A stretch of 18,575 nucleotides of DNA from an uncultured Bacteroidales bacterium (lineage in GTDB: Bacteria > Bacteroidota > Bacteroidia > Bacteroidales > UBA932), in assembly GCA_900546395.1 (NCBI GenBank), contig URDD01000051.1:1-18575 (forward strand), in the 5' to 3' direction. Under the pieces are notes generated by a model that was not told the DNA's origin, searched no databases, and saw nothing but the letters and a program-made list of their open reading frames with translations. The translations under genes and the position numbers were made by a program. Positions within the stretch are counted from its first letter, which is position 1; every line of letters begins with the position of its first letter. Below, piece after piece: positions 1 to 6,665 of this stretch.

Positions 1-51
1 ACTCTGGAAGAACCTTCCGACGGCGACTTCGCAATCCTTTATAACAACGAA
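1..51. other. Unassigned left-edge sequence
   Basis: These bases lie beyond the hairpin and cannot be assigned to a gene. One plus-strand frame ends in a TAA at 42-44, right before the hairpin, which would suit the last codons of a gene entering from the left. Only about 13 codons are visible and they show no recognisable motif. Confidence 0.2.
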
Positions 52-73
52 AGCCGACCCTTTTGGGTCGGCT
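52..73. terminator. Bidirectional terminator-like hairpin downstream of mazG
   Basis: A perfect 9-bp inverted repeat (52-60 pairs with 65-73) closes a TTTT loop on the plus strand and an AAAA loop on the minus strand. On the minus strand the stem is followed by TTCGTTGTT, a moderately T-rich tail, and it lies 34 bases past the mazG stop codon, so it probably ends the sulP-mazG transcript. On the plus strand the tail is pyrimidine-rich (TCCTCCTTCTT), so it may also end a transcript entering from the left. Confidence 0.65.
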
Positions 74-106
74 CCTCCTTCTTACAATTCGTAAAAACCG
101 ATACGC

Positions 107-925
107 CTATAGTCCCTTTGCCTTGGCTTCATCCCAGATTTCGTCCATCTGGGCAAGTGTCATATCGTGCAGATCTCGTCCCTGACGGATGGTATGTTCT
201 TCCAGATATGTAAAACGCCGCTTGAATTTGGCACAAGTGCGTTCAAGAGCGGTATCAGGATTCAGTCCGTAGAGACGTGCAGCATTGACAACAGAAAACA
301 GATAGTCTCCCAACTCCTGCTCTGCCCTGTCTGCAGCCGCCTTTTTATCCTCGTCTGAAGAGGCAGCAGTCATTGCATCCAATTCTGCCTGATACTCTCC
401 AAGCTCTTCTTTTACCTTGTTCCAAACATCTTCTCGTTTCTCCCAGTCAAAACCTACAGCACGTGCCTTGTCCTGCATCCGGTATGCCTTAAGAAGAGGC
501 GGAAGTGTATCGGGAACCCCTGACAGAATACGCTTGTTTCCATCCTTTTCCTTAGCCTTAAGCATTTCCCAGTTCTGTACTACCTGGGCAGAATCAGAAA
601 CCTCTGTTGTTGAAAAGACATGGGGATGTCTGTATATAAGCTTGTCACAGAGGAAATTGATAACATCCGTAATATCAAACTGTCCCTGCTCGTCCCCTAT
701 CTTTGCATAAAACAAGACGTGAAGCAGAACATCCCCCAATTCCTTGGAAATATTCTTTGAATCTCCCTTCAGAATGGCATCACTCAATTCATATACCTCT
801 TCTATTGTCTGAGGTCTGAGTGATTCTGCAGTCTGCTCCCTGTCCCATGGACATTTGACTCTAAGTTCGTCAAGTATATCCAGAATACGGCCGAATGCGG
901 CCAGCTTTTCCTCTCTGCTGCTCAT
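107..925 (-). CDS. mazG: Nucleoside triphosphate pyrophosphohydrolase MazG
   Basis: A full-length, two-domain MazG-type house-cleaning enzyme of 272 residues that hydrolyses (d)NTPs to NMP and pyrophosphate in the cytoplasm. The N-terminal domain shows the CPWD motif (residues 25-28), the metal-binding EEVYE (42-46) and ELGD (62-65). The C-terminal domain repeats the pattern with EELGE (173-177) and ELGD (204-207). All acidic metal ligands of both domains appear present, so nothing suggests decay. The gene begins only 5 bases after the sulP stop codon and is probably co-transcribed with it; there is no obvious functional link between the two. The start ATG has no Shine-Dalgarno sequence, only an A/T-rich leader, which is usual in this phylum. 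Confidence 0.95.
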   Translation of the reverse strand: MSSREEKLAAFGRILDILDELRVKCPWDREQTAESLRPQTIEEVYELSDAILKGDSKNISKELGDVLLHVLFYAKIGDEQGQFDITDVINFLCDKLIYRHPHVFSTTEVSDSAQVVQNWEMLKAKEKDGNKRILSGVPDTLPPLLKAYRMQDKARAVGFDWEKREDVWNKVKEELGEYQAELDAMTAASSDEDKKAAADRAEQELGDYLFSVVNAARLYGLNPDTALERTCAKFKRRFTYLEEHTIRQGRDLHDMTLAQMDEIWDEAKAKGL

Positions 926-930
926 AATAA

Positions 931-2643
931 TTATTTGTTTAAAGAGTTCAGGTACTCATTGGCCTTTTCCAATGCCGGTATTATATGAGGATGGATGTAT
1001 TCAGTACCGATTTCAGCATCAAGTCCGAATTTATGCAGTGTAGCCATAACCTGAGGATTCACTCCTGAAAGAATGACTCTGATACCCCTCTTCTCCGTAC
1101 GCTGGTAAAAACTTCTGAGGTTGCGGATACCGGTCGAGTCCATGAATGATACTTTCCTCATTCTTATTATACGTACCTTTGCATTGGTCCTGTGGCCTTC
1201 TTCCAGTTCCTCAAGACGGCTGGCAAGTCCGAAGAAGAACGGTCCGCTGATTTCATAAACCTCGACATCCTGAGGCACATCCAGATGTTCCGTATCGTCC
1301 ATCTGTGCCACCTCATCATTTTCAGTAGCAGCAATATGGTCGTCATCAAGTACTTCTATAGAAGACGTTTCCATCACACGCTTTACGAAAAGTACTACTG
1401 CAAGGAGGACTCCGACTTCAATGGCTACTGTAAGGTCAACCACCACTGTAAGGAAAAATGTGATAAGAAGTACGGCAACATCAGCCCTGTCTGCCTTAAG
1501 CAGATACTTGAACGTCCTCCACTCACTCATATTATAGGCTACAATCACCAGAATGGCAGCAAGACATGAAAGCGGAATATATACCGCATAAGGCATAAGA
1601 AACAGATATATCAGGAGGAGTACGATTGCATGTACGATACCTGTGACAGGAGACTTTCCTCCGTTATTTATACTTGCCATTGTCCTGGCAAGGGCTCCTG
1701 TTGCAGGGATTCCGCCGAACATTGGAGTAACTATATTAGCTATTCCCTGGCCAATAAGCTCAGTATTGGAATCATGCCTTTTTCCGGTAACGCCATCTGC
1801 CACCATAGCTGCGAGAAGAGATTCTACAGCACAGAGTATGGCGATGGTAAATGCCGGAGATACAAGACCTTTCACAGTCTCATAATCAAAATGAGGGGCA
1901 ACAGGCTTAGGCATGGGCAGTCCGGCAGCAAGTTCCGGGAACTTCGATCCGATAGTGGCGAATTCGATTCCCGCAAATTTCGACAGGAGAACAGAGGCCG
2001 CAGTACCGAAAACAAGAGCCATGAGCGAACCGGGAATTTTCTTGTTGACCTTACCCCAGAATATTATAATAAGGAGGCAGGCAACACTCATGACAGTCTC
2101 TGCAATATTGACCGAGCCTATGTTGCTGAAATAAGCTATCCACTGAGGGATGAAACCGGACGGTACATCAATGTCCATTCCGAAAAAGTCTTTCATCTGT
2201 GTAGAAAAGATGGTCAGGGCTATACCGCTGGTGAATCCCACTACTATAGGATAAGGGATAAAGCGGAAAATAGCACCCATCCTGCACAGTCCCATGACAA
2301 CAAGCATTACACCTGCCATAATGGTAGCAAGTACAAGCCCTTGAATGCCATACTGCGCTACTATCCCGGAAACTATTACAATGAATGCTCCGGTCGGGCC
2401 ACCTATAAGAAAGCGTGAGCCTCCGAATACAGAAACAAGAAAGCCGGCAACAATAGCTGTAATAAGTCCCTGCTGGGGAGAAACACCACTTGCAATACCG
2501 AATGCTATGGCAAGAGGCAAAGCTATGATTCCGACAATGACTCCTGCTGCGAGATCCGATGTGAATGTCCTGGAGTCGTAACCGCCTTTTTTGAATAGGC
2601 TGAAGAATTTAGGTTTGAAAACACCACTTAAATTAACGTCCAT
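931..2643 (-). CDS. SulP-family anion transporter with STAS domain
   Basis: A 570-residue inner-membrane transporter of the SulP (SLC26-like) family. Roughly residues 30-420 form the many-helix transport domain, opening with a typical SulP start (LAAGVIVGIIALPLAIAFG near residue 31) and a GGPTGAF segment near residue 81. A C-terminal cytoplasmic STAS domain spans about 448-555 and carries the DSTG motif (502-505). Family members move sulfate, bicarbonate or dicarboxylates, often with Na+ or H+; the substrate cannot be read from the sequence. The gene is the first of a two-gene unit with mazG. A -7-type promoter box lies about 25 bases upstream and is divergent from the promoter of the CoA-transferase gene. 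Confidence 0.92.
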   Translation of the reverse strand: MDVNLSGVFKPKFFSLFKKGGYDSRTFTSDLAAGVIVGIIALPLAIAFGIASGVSPQQGLITAIVAGFLVSVFGGSRFLIGGPTGAFIVIVSGIVAQYGIQGLVLATIMAGVMLVVMGLCRMGAIFRFIPYPIVVGFTSGIALTIFSTQMKDFFGMDIDVPSGFIPQWIAYFSNIGSVNIAETVMSVACLLIIIFWGKVNKKIPGSLMALVFGTAASVLLSKFAGIEFATIGSKFPELAAGLPMPKPVAPHFDYETVKGLVSPAFTIAILCAVESLLAAMVADGVTGKRHDSNTELIGQGIANIVTPMFGGIPATGALARTMASINNGGKSPVTGIVHAIVLLLIYLFLMPYAVYIPLSCLAAILVIVAYNMSEWRTFKYLLKADRADVAVLLITFFLTVVVDLTVAIEVGVLLAVVLFVKRVMETSSIEVLDDDHIAATENDEVAQMDDTEHLDVPQDVEVYEISGPFFFGLASRLEELEEGHRTNAKVRIIRMRKVSFMDSTGIRNLRSFYQRTEKRGIRVILSGVNPQVMATLHKFGLDAEIGTEYIHPHIIPALEKANEYLNSLNK

Positions 2644-2668
2644 AAATACAGATTTCTTGATGAAGGTG

Positions 2669-2676
2669 CAAATTTA
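2669..2676 (-). promoter_or_regulatory. Promoter -7 box for sulP-mazG
   Basis: Read on the minus strand this is TAAATTTG, an exact match to the Bacteroidota -7 consensus TAnnTTTG. It sits 26 bases before the sulP ATG, so the leader would be around 20 bases. A convincing -33 TTTG at the right spacing is not clear. Confidence 0.5.
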
Positions 2677-2689
2677 CAACAAATAATAC

Positions 2690-2697
2690 TATATTTG
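2690..2697 (+). promoter_or_regulatory. Promoter -7 box for the CoA-transferase gene
   Basis: TATATTTG matches TAnnTTTG exactly. Transcription would start near 2704, inside or just after the TTG at 2703, which argues that translation begins at the ATG at 2736 and not at that TTG. The -33 element is weak. Confidence 0.5.
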
Positions 2698-2735
2698 AGG
2701 TTTTGAAACACATAATTAACACAATACTGAACACA

Positions 2736-4043
2736 ATGAGGAAAGAAATCCGTTTTGTGACGGCGGACCAGGCTGTCCAGGCTGTCAAGTCAGGAGATCA
2801 TGTACACCTAAGCAGCGTAGCAAGCGCACCGAAAGTACTTATTGACGCTCTTTGCAAAAGAGGTGAGGCAGGAGAACTGAAGGATGTAAGGATACACCAT
2901 CTGCACACCGAAGGTCCCGCACCATACACTGACCCCAAATTTGACGGGGTATTTTTCCATCAGGGATTTTTCATAGGCTCTAACGTCCGGAAGAGTGTAC
3001 AGAGCGGTTATTCTGACTACATTCCGGTAATGCTGAGCGAGACACAGAAACTCTACAGATGCGGAGCGCTTCCGTGTGATGTAGCCATGATTCAGGTTTG
3101 CCCTCCTGATGAACACGGATATGTGTCTTTGGGAACATCCGTAGATGCTACTCTGGCCGCTATAGAATGTGCTAAGACAGTGATTGCCGTAGTAAATAAG
3201 TTCGTTCCGCGCGCCTGGGGTCAGGCTATGATCCCTATGGATATGATAGATATTTTCGTAGAGGACAACACGCCTCTTCAGGCCGCCGAATTCAGCCAGC
3301 CAAATGAAATAGAAACAGCTATCGGAAAGCATTGCGCGGAACTGATAGAAGACGGAGCCTGCCTGCAGATGGGTATCGGTGCCATTCCTAACGCTGTTCT
3401 GGCCCAGCTGGGAAATCACAAAGATCTTGGAATCCACACTGAAATGTTTGCAGACGGTGTTCTCGGGCTTATTGAAAAAGGAGTCATCACAGGTGCCAGA
3501 AAAGGAATTGACAAAGGAAAGGTCGTATCCACTTTCGTGATGGGCTCACAAGAATGCTATGCGTTCCTCAATGACAATCCTATGGTACAGATGATGGATG
3601 TCGGCTATACAAACAACCCATTCAACATTGCTCAGAATCCGCGCACTACCGCTATCAATTCTGCAGTACAGATAGATCTCACAGGACAGGTCTGCGCAGA
3701 CTCGATAGGGACAAAATTCTACTCGGGAACAGGCGGACAGGTGGATTTCATATACGGAGCTTCTCTGTCCGAGGGAGGAAAGGCAATAATCGCCATGCCT
3801 TCATGCACGACAAAGGGACAGAGCAAAATCGCCCCTACACTGCACGAAGGAGCAGGAGTGGTGACACCGCGCGCACATATGCATTATATGGTAACAGAAT
3901 TCGGTGCAGTAGATCTCTATGGCAAATCAATGCAGGAAAGAGCAAAACTGCTGATCAGCATTGCGCATCCCGATCATCGCGAAGAACTGGACCGTGCAGC
4001 ATTCGAGCGTTTCGGACCACACTACCACAACTTCAGTATCTGA
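2736..4043 (+). CDS. Acetyl-CoA hydrolase/transferase family CoA-transferase
   Basis: A 435-residue cytoplasmic CoA-transferase. The length and sequence fit the butyryl-CoA:acetate / 4-hydroxybutyrate CoA-transferase branch of the acetyl-CoA hydrolase/transferase family better than the roughly 500-residue succinyl-CoA:acetate type. Visible landmarks are the GIG turn (213-215), the candidate catalytic glutamate in HTEMFADG (Glu236) that would form the glutamyl-CoA intermediate, and the later GTGGQVDF segment typical of the family. The reading frame stays open back to a TTG at 2703, but I prefer the ATG at 2736 because it gives the usual family length and lies after the predicted promoter. The gene is monocistronic and converges on ybaK. 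The acyl donor and acceptor cannot be fixed from sequence; given the ptb-buk genes in this window a role in butyrate or 4-hydroxybutyrate metabolism is a reasonable inference. Confidence 0.88.
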   Translation: MRKEIRFVTADQAVQAVKSGDHVHLSSVASAPKVLIDALCKRGEAGELKDVRIHHLHTEGPAPYTDPKFDGVFFHQGFFIGSNVRKSVQSGYSDYIPVMLSETQKLYRCGALPCDVAMIQVCPPDEHGYVSLGTSVDATLAAIECAKTVIAVVNKFVPRAWGQAMIPMDMIDIFVEDNTPLQAAEFSQPNEIETAIGKHCAELIEDGACLQMGIGAIPNAVLAQLGNHKDLGIHTEMFADGVLGLIEKGVITGARKGIDKGKVVSTFVMGSQECYAFLNDNPMVQMMDVGYTNNPFNIAQNPRTTAINSAVQIDLTGQVCADSIGTKFYSGTGGQVDFIYGASLSEGGKAIIAMPSCTTKGQSKIAPTLHEGAGVVTPRAHMHYMVTEFGAVDLYGKSMQERAKLLISIAHPDHREELDRAAFERFGPHYHNFSI

Positions 4044-4078
4044 TACCTTTGGAACAGAGCCTGATATACTATGTGGTC

Positions 4079-4567
4079 TTACACAAGATCCGAAGATATA
4101 ATATCAGCATATTCAGCACCGGTGAACGCGACGACGTCTGCCGGTGCTATTTTAAACTGCACCCCCCTGACTCCTGCACTTATATAGATATAAGGAAATT
4201 TCCGAGCAGTAGAATGCAAATAAGTAGGAAAATGCTTTTTCATTCCTACCGGCGAACATCCTCCACGGATATATCCCGTTACCTGAAGCAGGTCCTTCAT
4301 CGGTATAAGGTCACATTTTTTGTTTCCGGACACCTTTGCAGCTGCTTTAAGATCTACCTCGGAATCACCGGGAACTACACATACGAAATACCCTGTCTTG
4401 TCACCGGACAAGACAAGCGTTTTGAAAACCTGCTCCAGAGGCTCGGACAACTGCTCTGCAATATGTCTTGCCGCCAAATCATTTTCATCTACCTGATAAG
4501 GTATAAGTTCATAGTGGATTTTTGCTTTATCCAAAAGCCTTGCTGCATTGGTCTTGTTGATTTTCAT
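4079..4567 (-). CDS. ybaK: Cys-tRNA(Pro)/Cys-tRNA(Cys) deacylase, YbaK/EbsC type
   Basis: A 162-residue free-standing editing protein related to the INS domain of prolyl-tRNA synthetase. YbaK hydrolyses Cys mistakenly attached to tRNA(Pro), protecting translation in trans. The conserved lysine in VFKTLVL (Lys49) and the glycine-rich GYIRGGCSPVG segment (98-108) are present, and the protein is full length. It is the last gene of the minus-strand operon that includes rsmD, following it after 12 bases, and both products concern translation. Its 3' end converges on the CoA-transferase gene with 35 bases between stops; I see no convincing terminator there. The exact mischarged substrate is not certain, since the family also includes enzymes with other specificities. 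Confidence 0.92.
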   Translation of the reverse strand: MKINKTNAARLLDKAKIHYELIPYQVDENDLAARHIAEQLSEPLEQVFKTLVLSGDKTGYFVCVVPGDSEVDLKAAAKVSGNKKCDLIPMKDLLQVTGYIRGGCSPVGMKKHFPTYLHSTARKFPYIYISAGVRGVQFKIAPADVVAFTGAEYADIISSDLV

Positions 4568-4579
4568 GATATCAGCTGC

Positions 4580-5119
4580 CTATTTCTTTTCAAAAAAAGA
4601 AAAATGTACATTCCCGTATTTCTTTTCCATGACAAAAGAAGGATGGGAATCGAAAGAATATTCATCAGGATGTTCCAGTATGAAATATCCTCCAGGGTGC
4701 AGAATATCCCGGCCTAACACGGCATCAGGAAGGGTATCCAGTCCCTCGAGCGCATACGGGGGGTCAGCGAAGACTATGTCATACTTTGCCCTGCAAATGT
4801 CAAGGAAATCAAAAACATTATGCCTTACGACCTTAACACACTTGTCAAGGCTGAGCCTTGAAACTTGCTCACGGATAAATGAAGCATGGAGAGGCGCCAT
4901 CTCTACACAATGCACCTGCTCTGCTCCGCGAGATGCAAACTCTAAAGAAACAGCACCGGTCCCCCCGAAAAGATCCAGTACCGATAGTCCTTCAAACTCA
5001 TATTCGCTGTCAAGCACATTAAACAGCCCCTCACGCGCAAAATCAGTGGTAGGACGGGCTTTATATCCCATAGGAGGCTGAATAGCCCTCCCTTTCAGTT
5101 TTCCACCTATTATCCTCAT
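4580..5119 (-). CDS. rsmD: 16S rRNA (guanine(966)-N2)-methyltransferase RsmD
   Basis: A 179-residue SAM-dependent methyltransferase that modifies G966 of 16S rRNA (E. coli numbering) during small-subunit assembly. It begins with the family signature MRIIGGKLKGR, carries the RPTTDFAREGLFN segment (22-34), the SAM-binding DLFGGTGAVSLE (49-60) and the catalytic DPPY (119-122). The start is well fixed: an in-frame TGA lies a few codons upstream, so the protein cannot extend further. There is no Shine-Dalgarno for this ATG itself; the nearest one, a perfect AGGAGG, is 30 bases away and serves a micro-ORF whose stop overlaps this start (ATGA), which suggests translational coupling. It lies between the DUF3822 gene and ybaK. 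Confidence 0.95.
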   Translation of the reverse strand: MRIIGGKLKGRAIQPPMGYKARPTTDFAREGLFNVLDSEYEFEGLSVLDLFGGTGAVSLEFASRGAEQVHCVEMAPLHASFIREQVSRLSLDKCVKVVRHNVFDFLDICRAKYDIVFADPPYALEGLDTLPDAVLGRDILHPGGYFILEHPDEYSFDSHPSFVMEKKYGNVHFSFFEKK

Positions 5120-5145
5120 AATGCTAATTCAAATAATTTAAACAT
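5116..5145 (-). CDS. Nine-residue leader micro-ORF coupled to rsmD
   Basis: On the minus strand an ATG at 5145 opens a nine-codon reading frame, MFKLFELAL, ending in TGA at 5118-5116. Its last bases overlap the rsmD start as ATGA. A perfect AGGAGG (5155-5150) lies 4 bases before its ATG, which stands out in a region where most genes have no Shine-Dalgarno. The ribosome site is too far from rsmD (30 bases) and rsmD is blocked upstream by an in-frame stop, so the simplest reading is that ribosomes load at the micro-ORF and reinitiate at rsmD. The peptide has no recognised relative. It could also be a remnant of an older rsmD start region. Confidence 0.5.
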   Translation of the reverse strand: MFKLFELAL

Positions 5146-5149
5146 AAAA

Positions 5150-5155
5150 CCTCCT
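5150..5155 (-). promoter_or_regulatory. Strong Shine-Dalgarno (AGGAGG) ahead of the rsmD leader micro-ORF
   Basis: Minus-strand AGGAGG, a full match to the anti-Shine-Dalgarno core, with 4 bases to the micro-ORF ATG at 5145 and 30 bases to the rsmD ATG. It lies in the 48-base gap between DUF3822 and rsmD. Confidence 0.6.
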
Positions 5156-5167
5156 GCTTTGCTTCCG

Positions 5168-5866
5168 TCATATTCTTTCTACAGAACTGAAATAACGATA
5201 CAGAGAGAGTTCCATATCGTCTGTAAGCGGAGTTCTGAAATGCACGGCTGAAACCTCAGGATTCAACTGCAACTTTTTCAGGACCATAAAAAGAAAATAC
5301 TCCGCCGTCGTAAAATCCTGTGCTTGGAAGCTATTGCATAAAAGAAGAGTCTTTCCCTGAGCAACAGCAAGATAAAGTCTTCCGTCAGCATAAGATGCTA
5401 CAATCTTATTATAATCCTGAATATCCGACATTGATTTCAAGATATAATACAACTCCGGCAAAACAGCAGATTTATTTCCGTCAATACGAAGTACGCTTGA
5501 AGCAAGTGCTTTCGAAAGGCTCTCGCCAATGGTATTAGAATACACCATAACTGCTCCGAACTCAGGTACCGGAACACTTTCAACAGAATCTCCGTCAGAC
5601 AGCAAAACAACATCCGACAACAGTTTTCTGGAGTCTGCCGGACTGAAAAAGACTTCTGGAAGCAAAGCTGCCTTCGGAGTAAACAAGGCTATTTCCACAA
5701 CATCATATCTCTGCTGGAATTCTTTGGTTACAAACACTTTGTCCGAAGTAAGCCACTCTGACGCATAGTTCCGGCCATCTCTTGCCAGCACCTTAAAAGA
5801 ATATCCACTCAAGGCTACTTGAATGGATATTCGATCAATTGTTATTTCAGGATTTACAACTGTCAT
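5168..5866 (-). CDS. DUF3822 family protein
   Basis: A 232-residue cytoplasmic protein recognised as DUF3822, a Bacteroidota family commonly found next to rsmD and thought to have an actin/HSP70-like fold. No signal peptide or membrane segment is visible. The N-terminus (ITIDRISIQVALSGYSFKVLA) has the strand-turn-strand look typical of the family. Its ATG overlaps the stop of the upstream gene by one base (TAATG), so the two are translationally coupled, and it precedes the rsmD leader micro-ORF by 22 bases. The function is unknown; the neighbourhood hints at a role tied to ribosome maturation or to the membrane-anchored partner upstream, but nothing in the protein itself shows a catalytic motif. 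Confidence 0.8.
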   Translation of the reverse strand: MTVVNPEITIDRISIQVALSGYSFKVLARDGRNYASEWLTSDKVFVTKEFQQRYDVVEIALFTPKAALLPEVFFSPADSRKLLSDVVLLSDGDSVESVPVPEFGAVMVYSNTIGESLSKALASSVLRIDGNKSAVLPELYYILKSMSDIQDYNKIVASYADGRLYLAVAQGKTLLLCNSFQAQDFTTAEYFLFMVLKKLQLNPEVSAVHFRTPLTDDMELSLYRYFSSVERI

Positions 5867-6552
5867 TACTCCCAGTTACCTGCATTGTTATTAGGAGCAG
5901 AGATACTGCCGACCTGAAGTCCAGGATAACGTCCCATATCCTCCATCGCTGCGTCCAGATTAATTCTCAACTGATTGTCAAGGCCCTTAAGCAATGACTT
6001 GTACGGCATGCTTGCCTCAAAAAGAGGAACCGGCACTCCTGAAACCTTCTTTGTAGCTGAAGCCATTATAAGAGAGTCTCCACAGAAAGGAATAAATGCA
6101 AGAGAATCGATATTGAAGTCCGCACGTCCTTTGAACAGGGTATCCTTAACTGCAATCTTATTTTCAATCTGGAAAACAAGTTTCTCTCCTTTCTCGTAAA
6201 GAGCAAGCATTTCTTCCGGCTTGATACGTGGCTTGCGTCTCTTCAAGGCTGCTGTATTTGCTACTGCCAGAGAGTCGTCCTGAGAGCCTATCTGCATAGT
6301 TACATCAAGTGTTCCTGTATTATAGAACATCTTGAGAGAGTCTATTGTAGGAGAAAAACGTCCGTAGGTTGACTTGAATGCTACCTGAAGATCTCTGATA
6401 TCTTTAAGTCTCTGGATAGCAACCGCTTTACGCTCGTCAGTAGCTTTGTTGAATCTTACTGGCTCCATAACGCTCTCTACAACGAGATAGCCCAACCATA
6501 TAATGATAAGAGGGGCCACAAGATAAATGATCAGGTTTTTAACTATGTTCAT
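5866..6552 (-). CDS. Membrane-anchored, pseudopilin-like hypothetical protein
   Basis: A 228-residue protein with one N-terminal transmembrane helix (about residues 7-27) and an otherwise soluble body, probably periplasmic. Directly after the helix comes a charged helical stretch and then a segment (RLKDIRDLQVAFKSTYGRF, about 48-66) that resembles the alpha-helix-to-globule junction of type II secretion pseudopilins, where 'alQtYyadhGrYP'-like text is common. There is no pre-pilin cleavage site (no G-F/x-T-E pattern before the helix), so it is not a classic pilin. It is the first gene of the operon leading through DUF3822 to rsmD and ybaK, with a good promoter upstream. I do not recognise a named family; the pilin resemblance is a weak pattern reading and the function is unknown. 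Confidence 0.75.
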   Translation of the reverse strand: MNIVKNLIIYLVAPLIIIWLGYLVVESVMEPVRFNKATDERKAVAIQRLKDIRDLQVAFKSTYGRFSPTIDSLKMFYNTGTLDVTMQIGSQDDSLAVANTAALKRRKPRIKPEEMLALYEKGEKLVFQIENKIAVKDTLFKGRADFNIDSLAFIPFCGDSLIMASATKKVSGVPVPLFEASMPYKSLLKGLDNQLRINLDAAMEDMGRYPGLQVGSISAPNNNAGNWE

Positions 6553-6593
6553 CGGTTTATGTTTTTAATTTTCCAATATTTCCAAATCCCGGA

Positions 6594-6624
6594 CAAAGTT
6601 AGAAATTTGATTTATGAAATGCAA
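6594..6624 (-). promoter_or_regulatory. Promoter of the pseudopilin-like/DUF3822/rsmD/ybaK operon
   Basis: Read on the minus strand, a TTG (6624-6622) is followed after 20 bases by TAACTTTG (6601-6594), matching the Bacteroidota -33 TTG / -7 TAnnTTTG arrangement including spacing. Transcription would begin roughly 35 bases before the ATG at 6552. Confidence 0.65.
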
Positions 6625-6634
6625 TATAAATTTA

Positions 6635-6642
6635 TAAATTTG
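6635..6642 (+). promoter_or_regulatory. Promoter -7 box for nrnA
   Basis: TAAATTTG matches TAnnTTTG exactly, 23 bases before the nrnA ATG. The nearest upstream TTTG (6606-6609) is 25 bases away, longer than the usual spacing, so the -33 part is uncertain. The element is divergent from, and interleaved with, the promoter of the rsmD operon. Confidence 0.5.
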
Positions 6643-6665
6643 CATCTGAATTTCCTCAATGAAAT

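Noticed and set aside
1..196. Plus-strand frame 1 open from the left edge
   Set aside because: It reads through the hairpin at 52-73 and on antisense into mazG, so it is unlikely to be coding.
1630..2418. Long open frame (262 codons) on the plus strand
   Set aside because: It is antisense to the well-supported sulP gene, has no recognisable domain and is rich in Cys, His, Arg and Tyr as expected for a shadow frame.
2703..2735. TTG start adding 11 residues to the CoA-transferase
   Set aside because: The extra residues do not look like the family, and a -7 box at 2690-2697 would put the transcript start at or after this TTG.
4030..4090. Terminator between the CoA-transferase and ybaK
   Set aside because: Only a 5-bp repeat (GTATC-GATAC) over the stop codon is visible, with no T-run on either strand.
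3803..4717. Long open frame (304 codons) on the plus strand
   Set aside because: It overlaps the end of the CoA-transferase and runs antisense through ybaK and into rsmD, all clear genes; its composition is that of a shadow frame.
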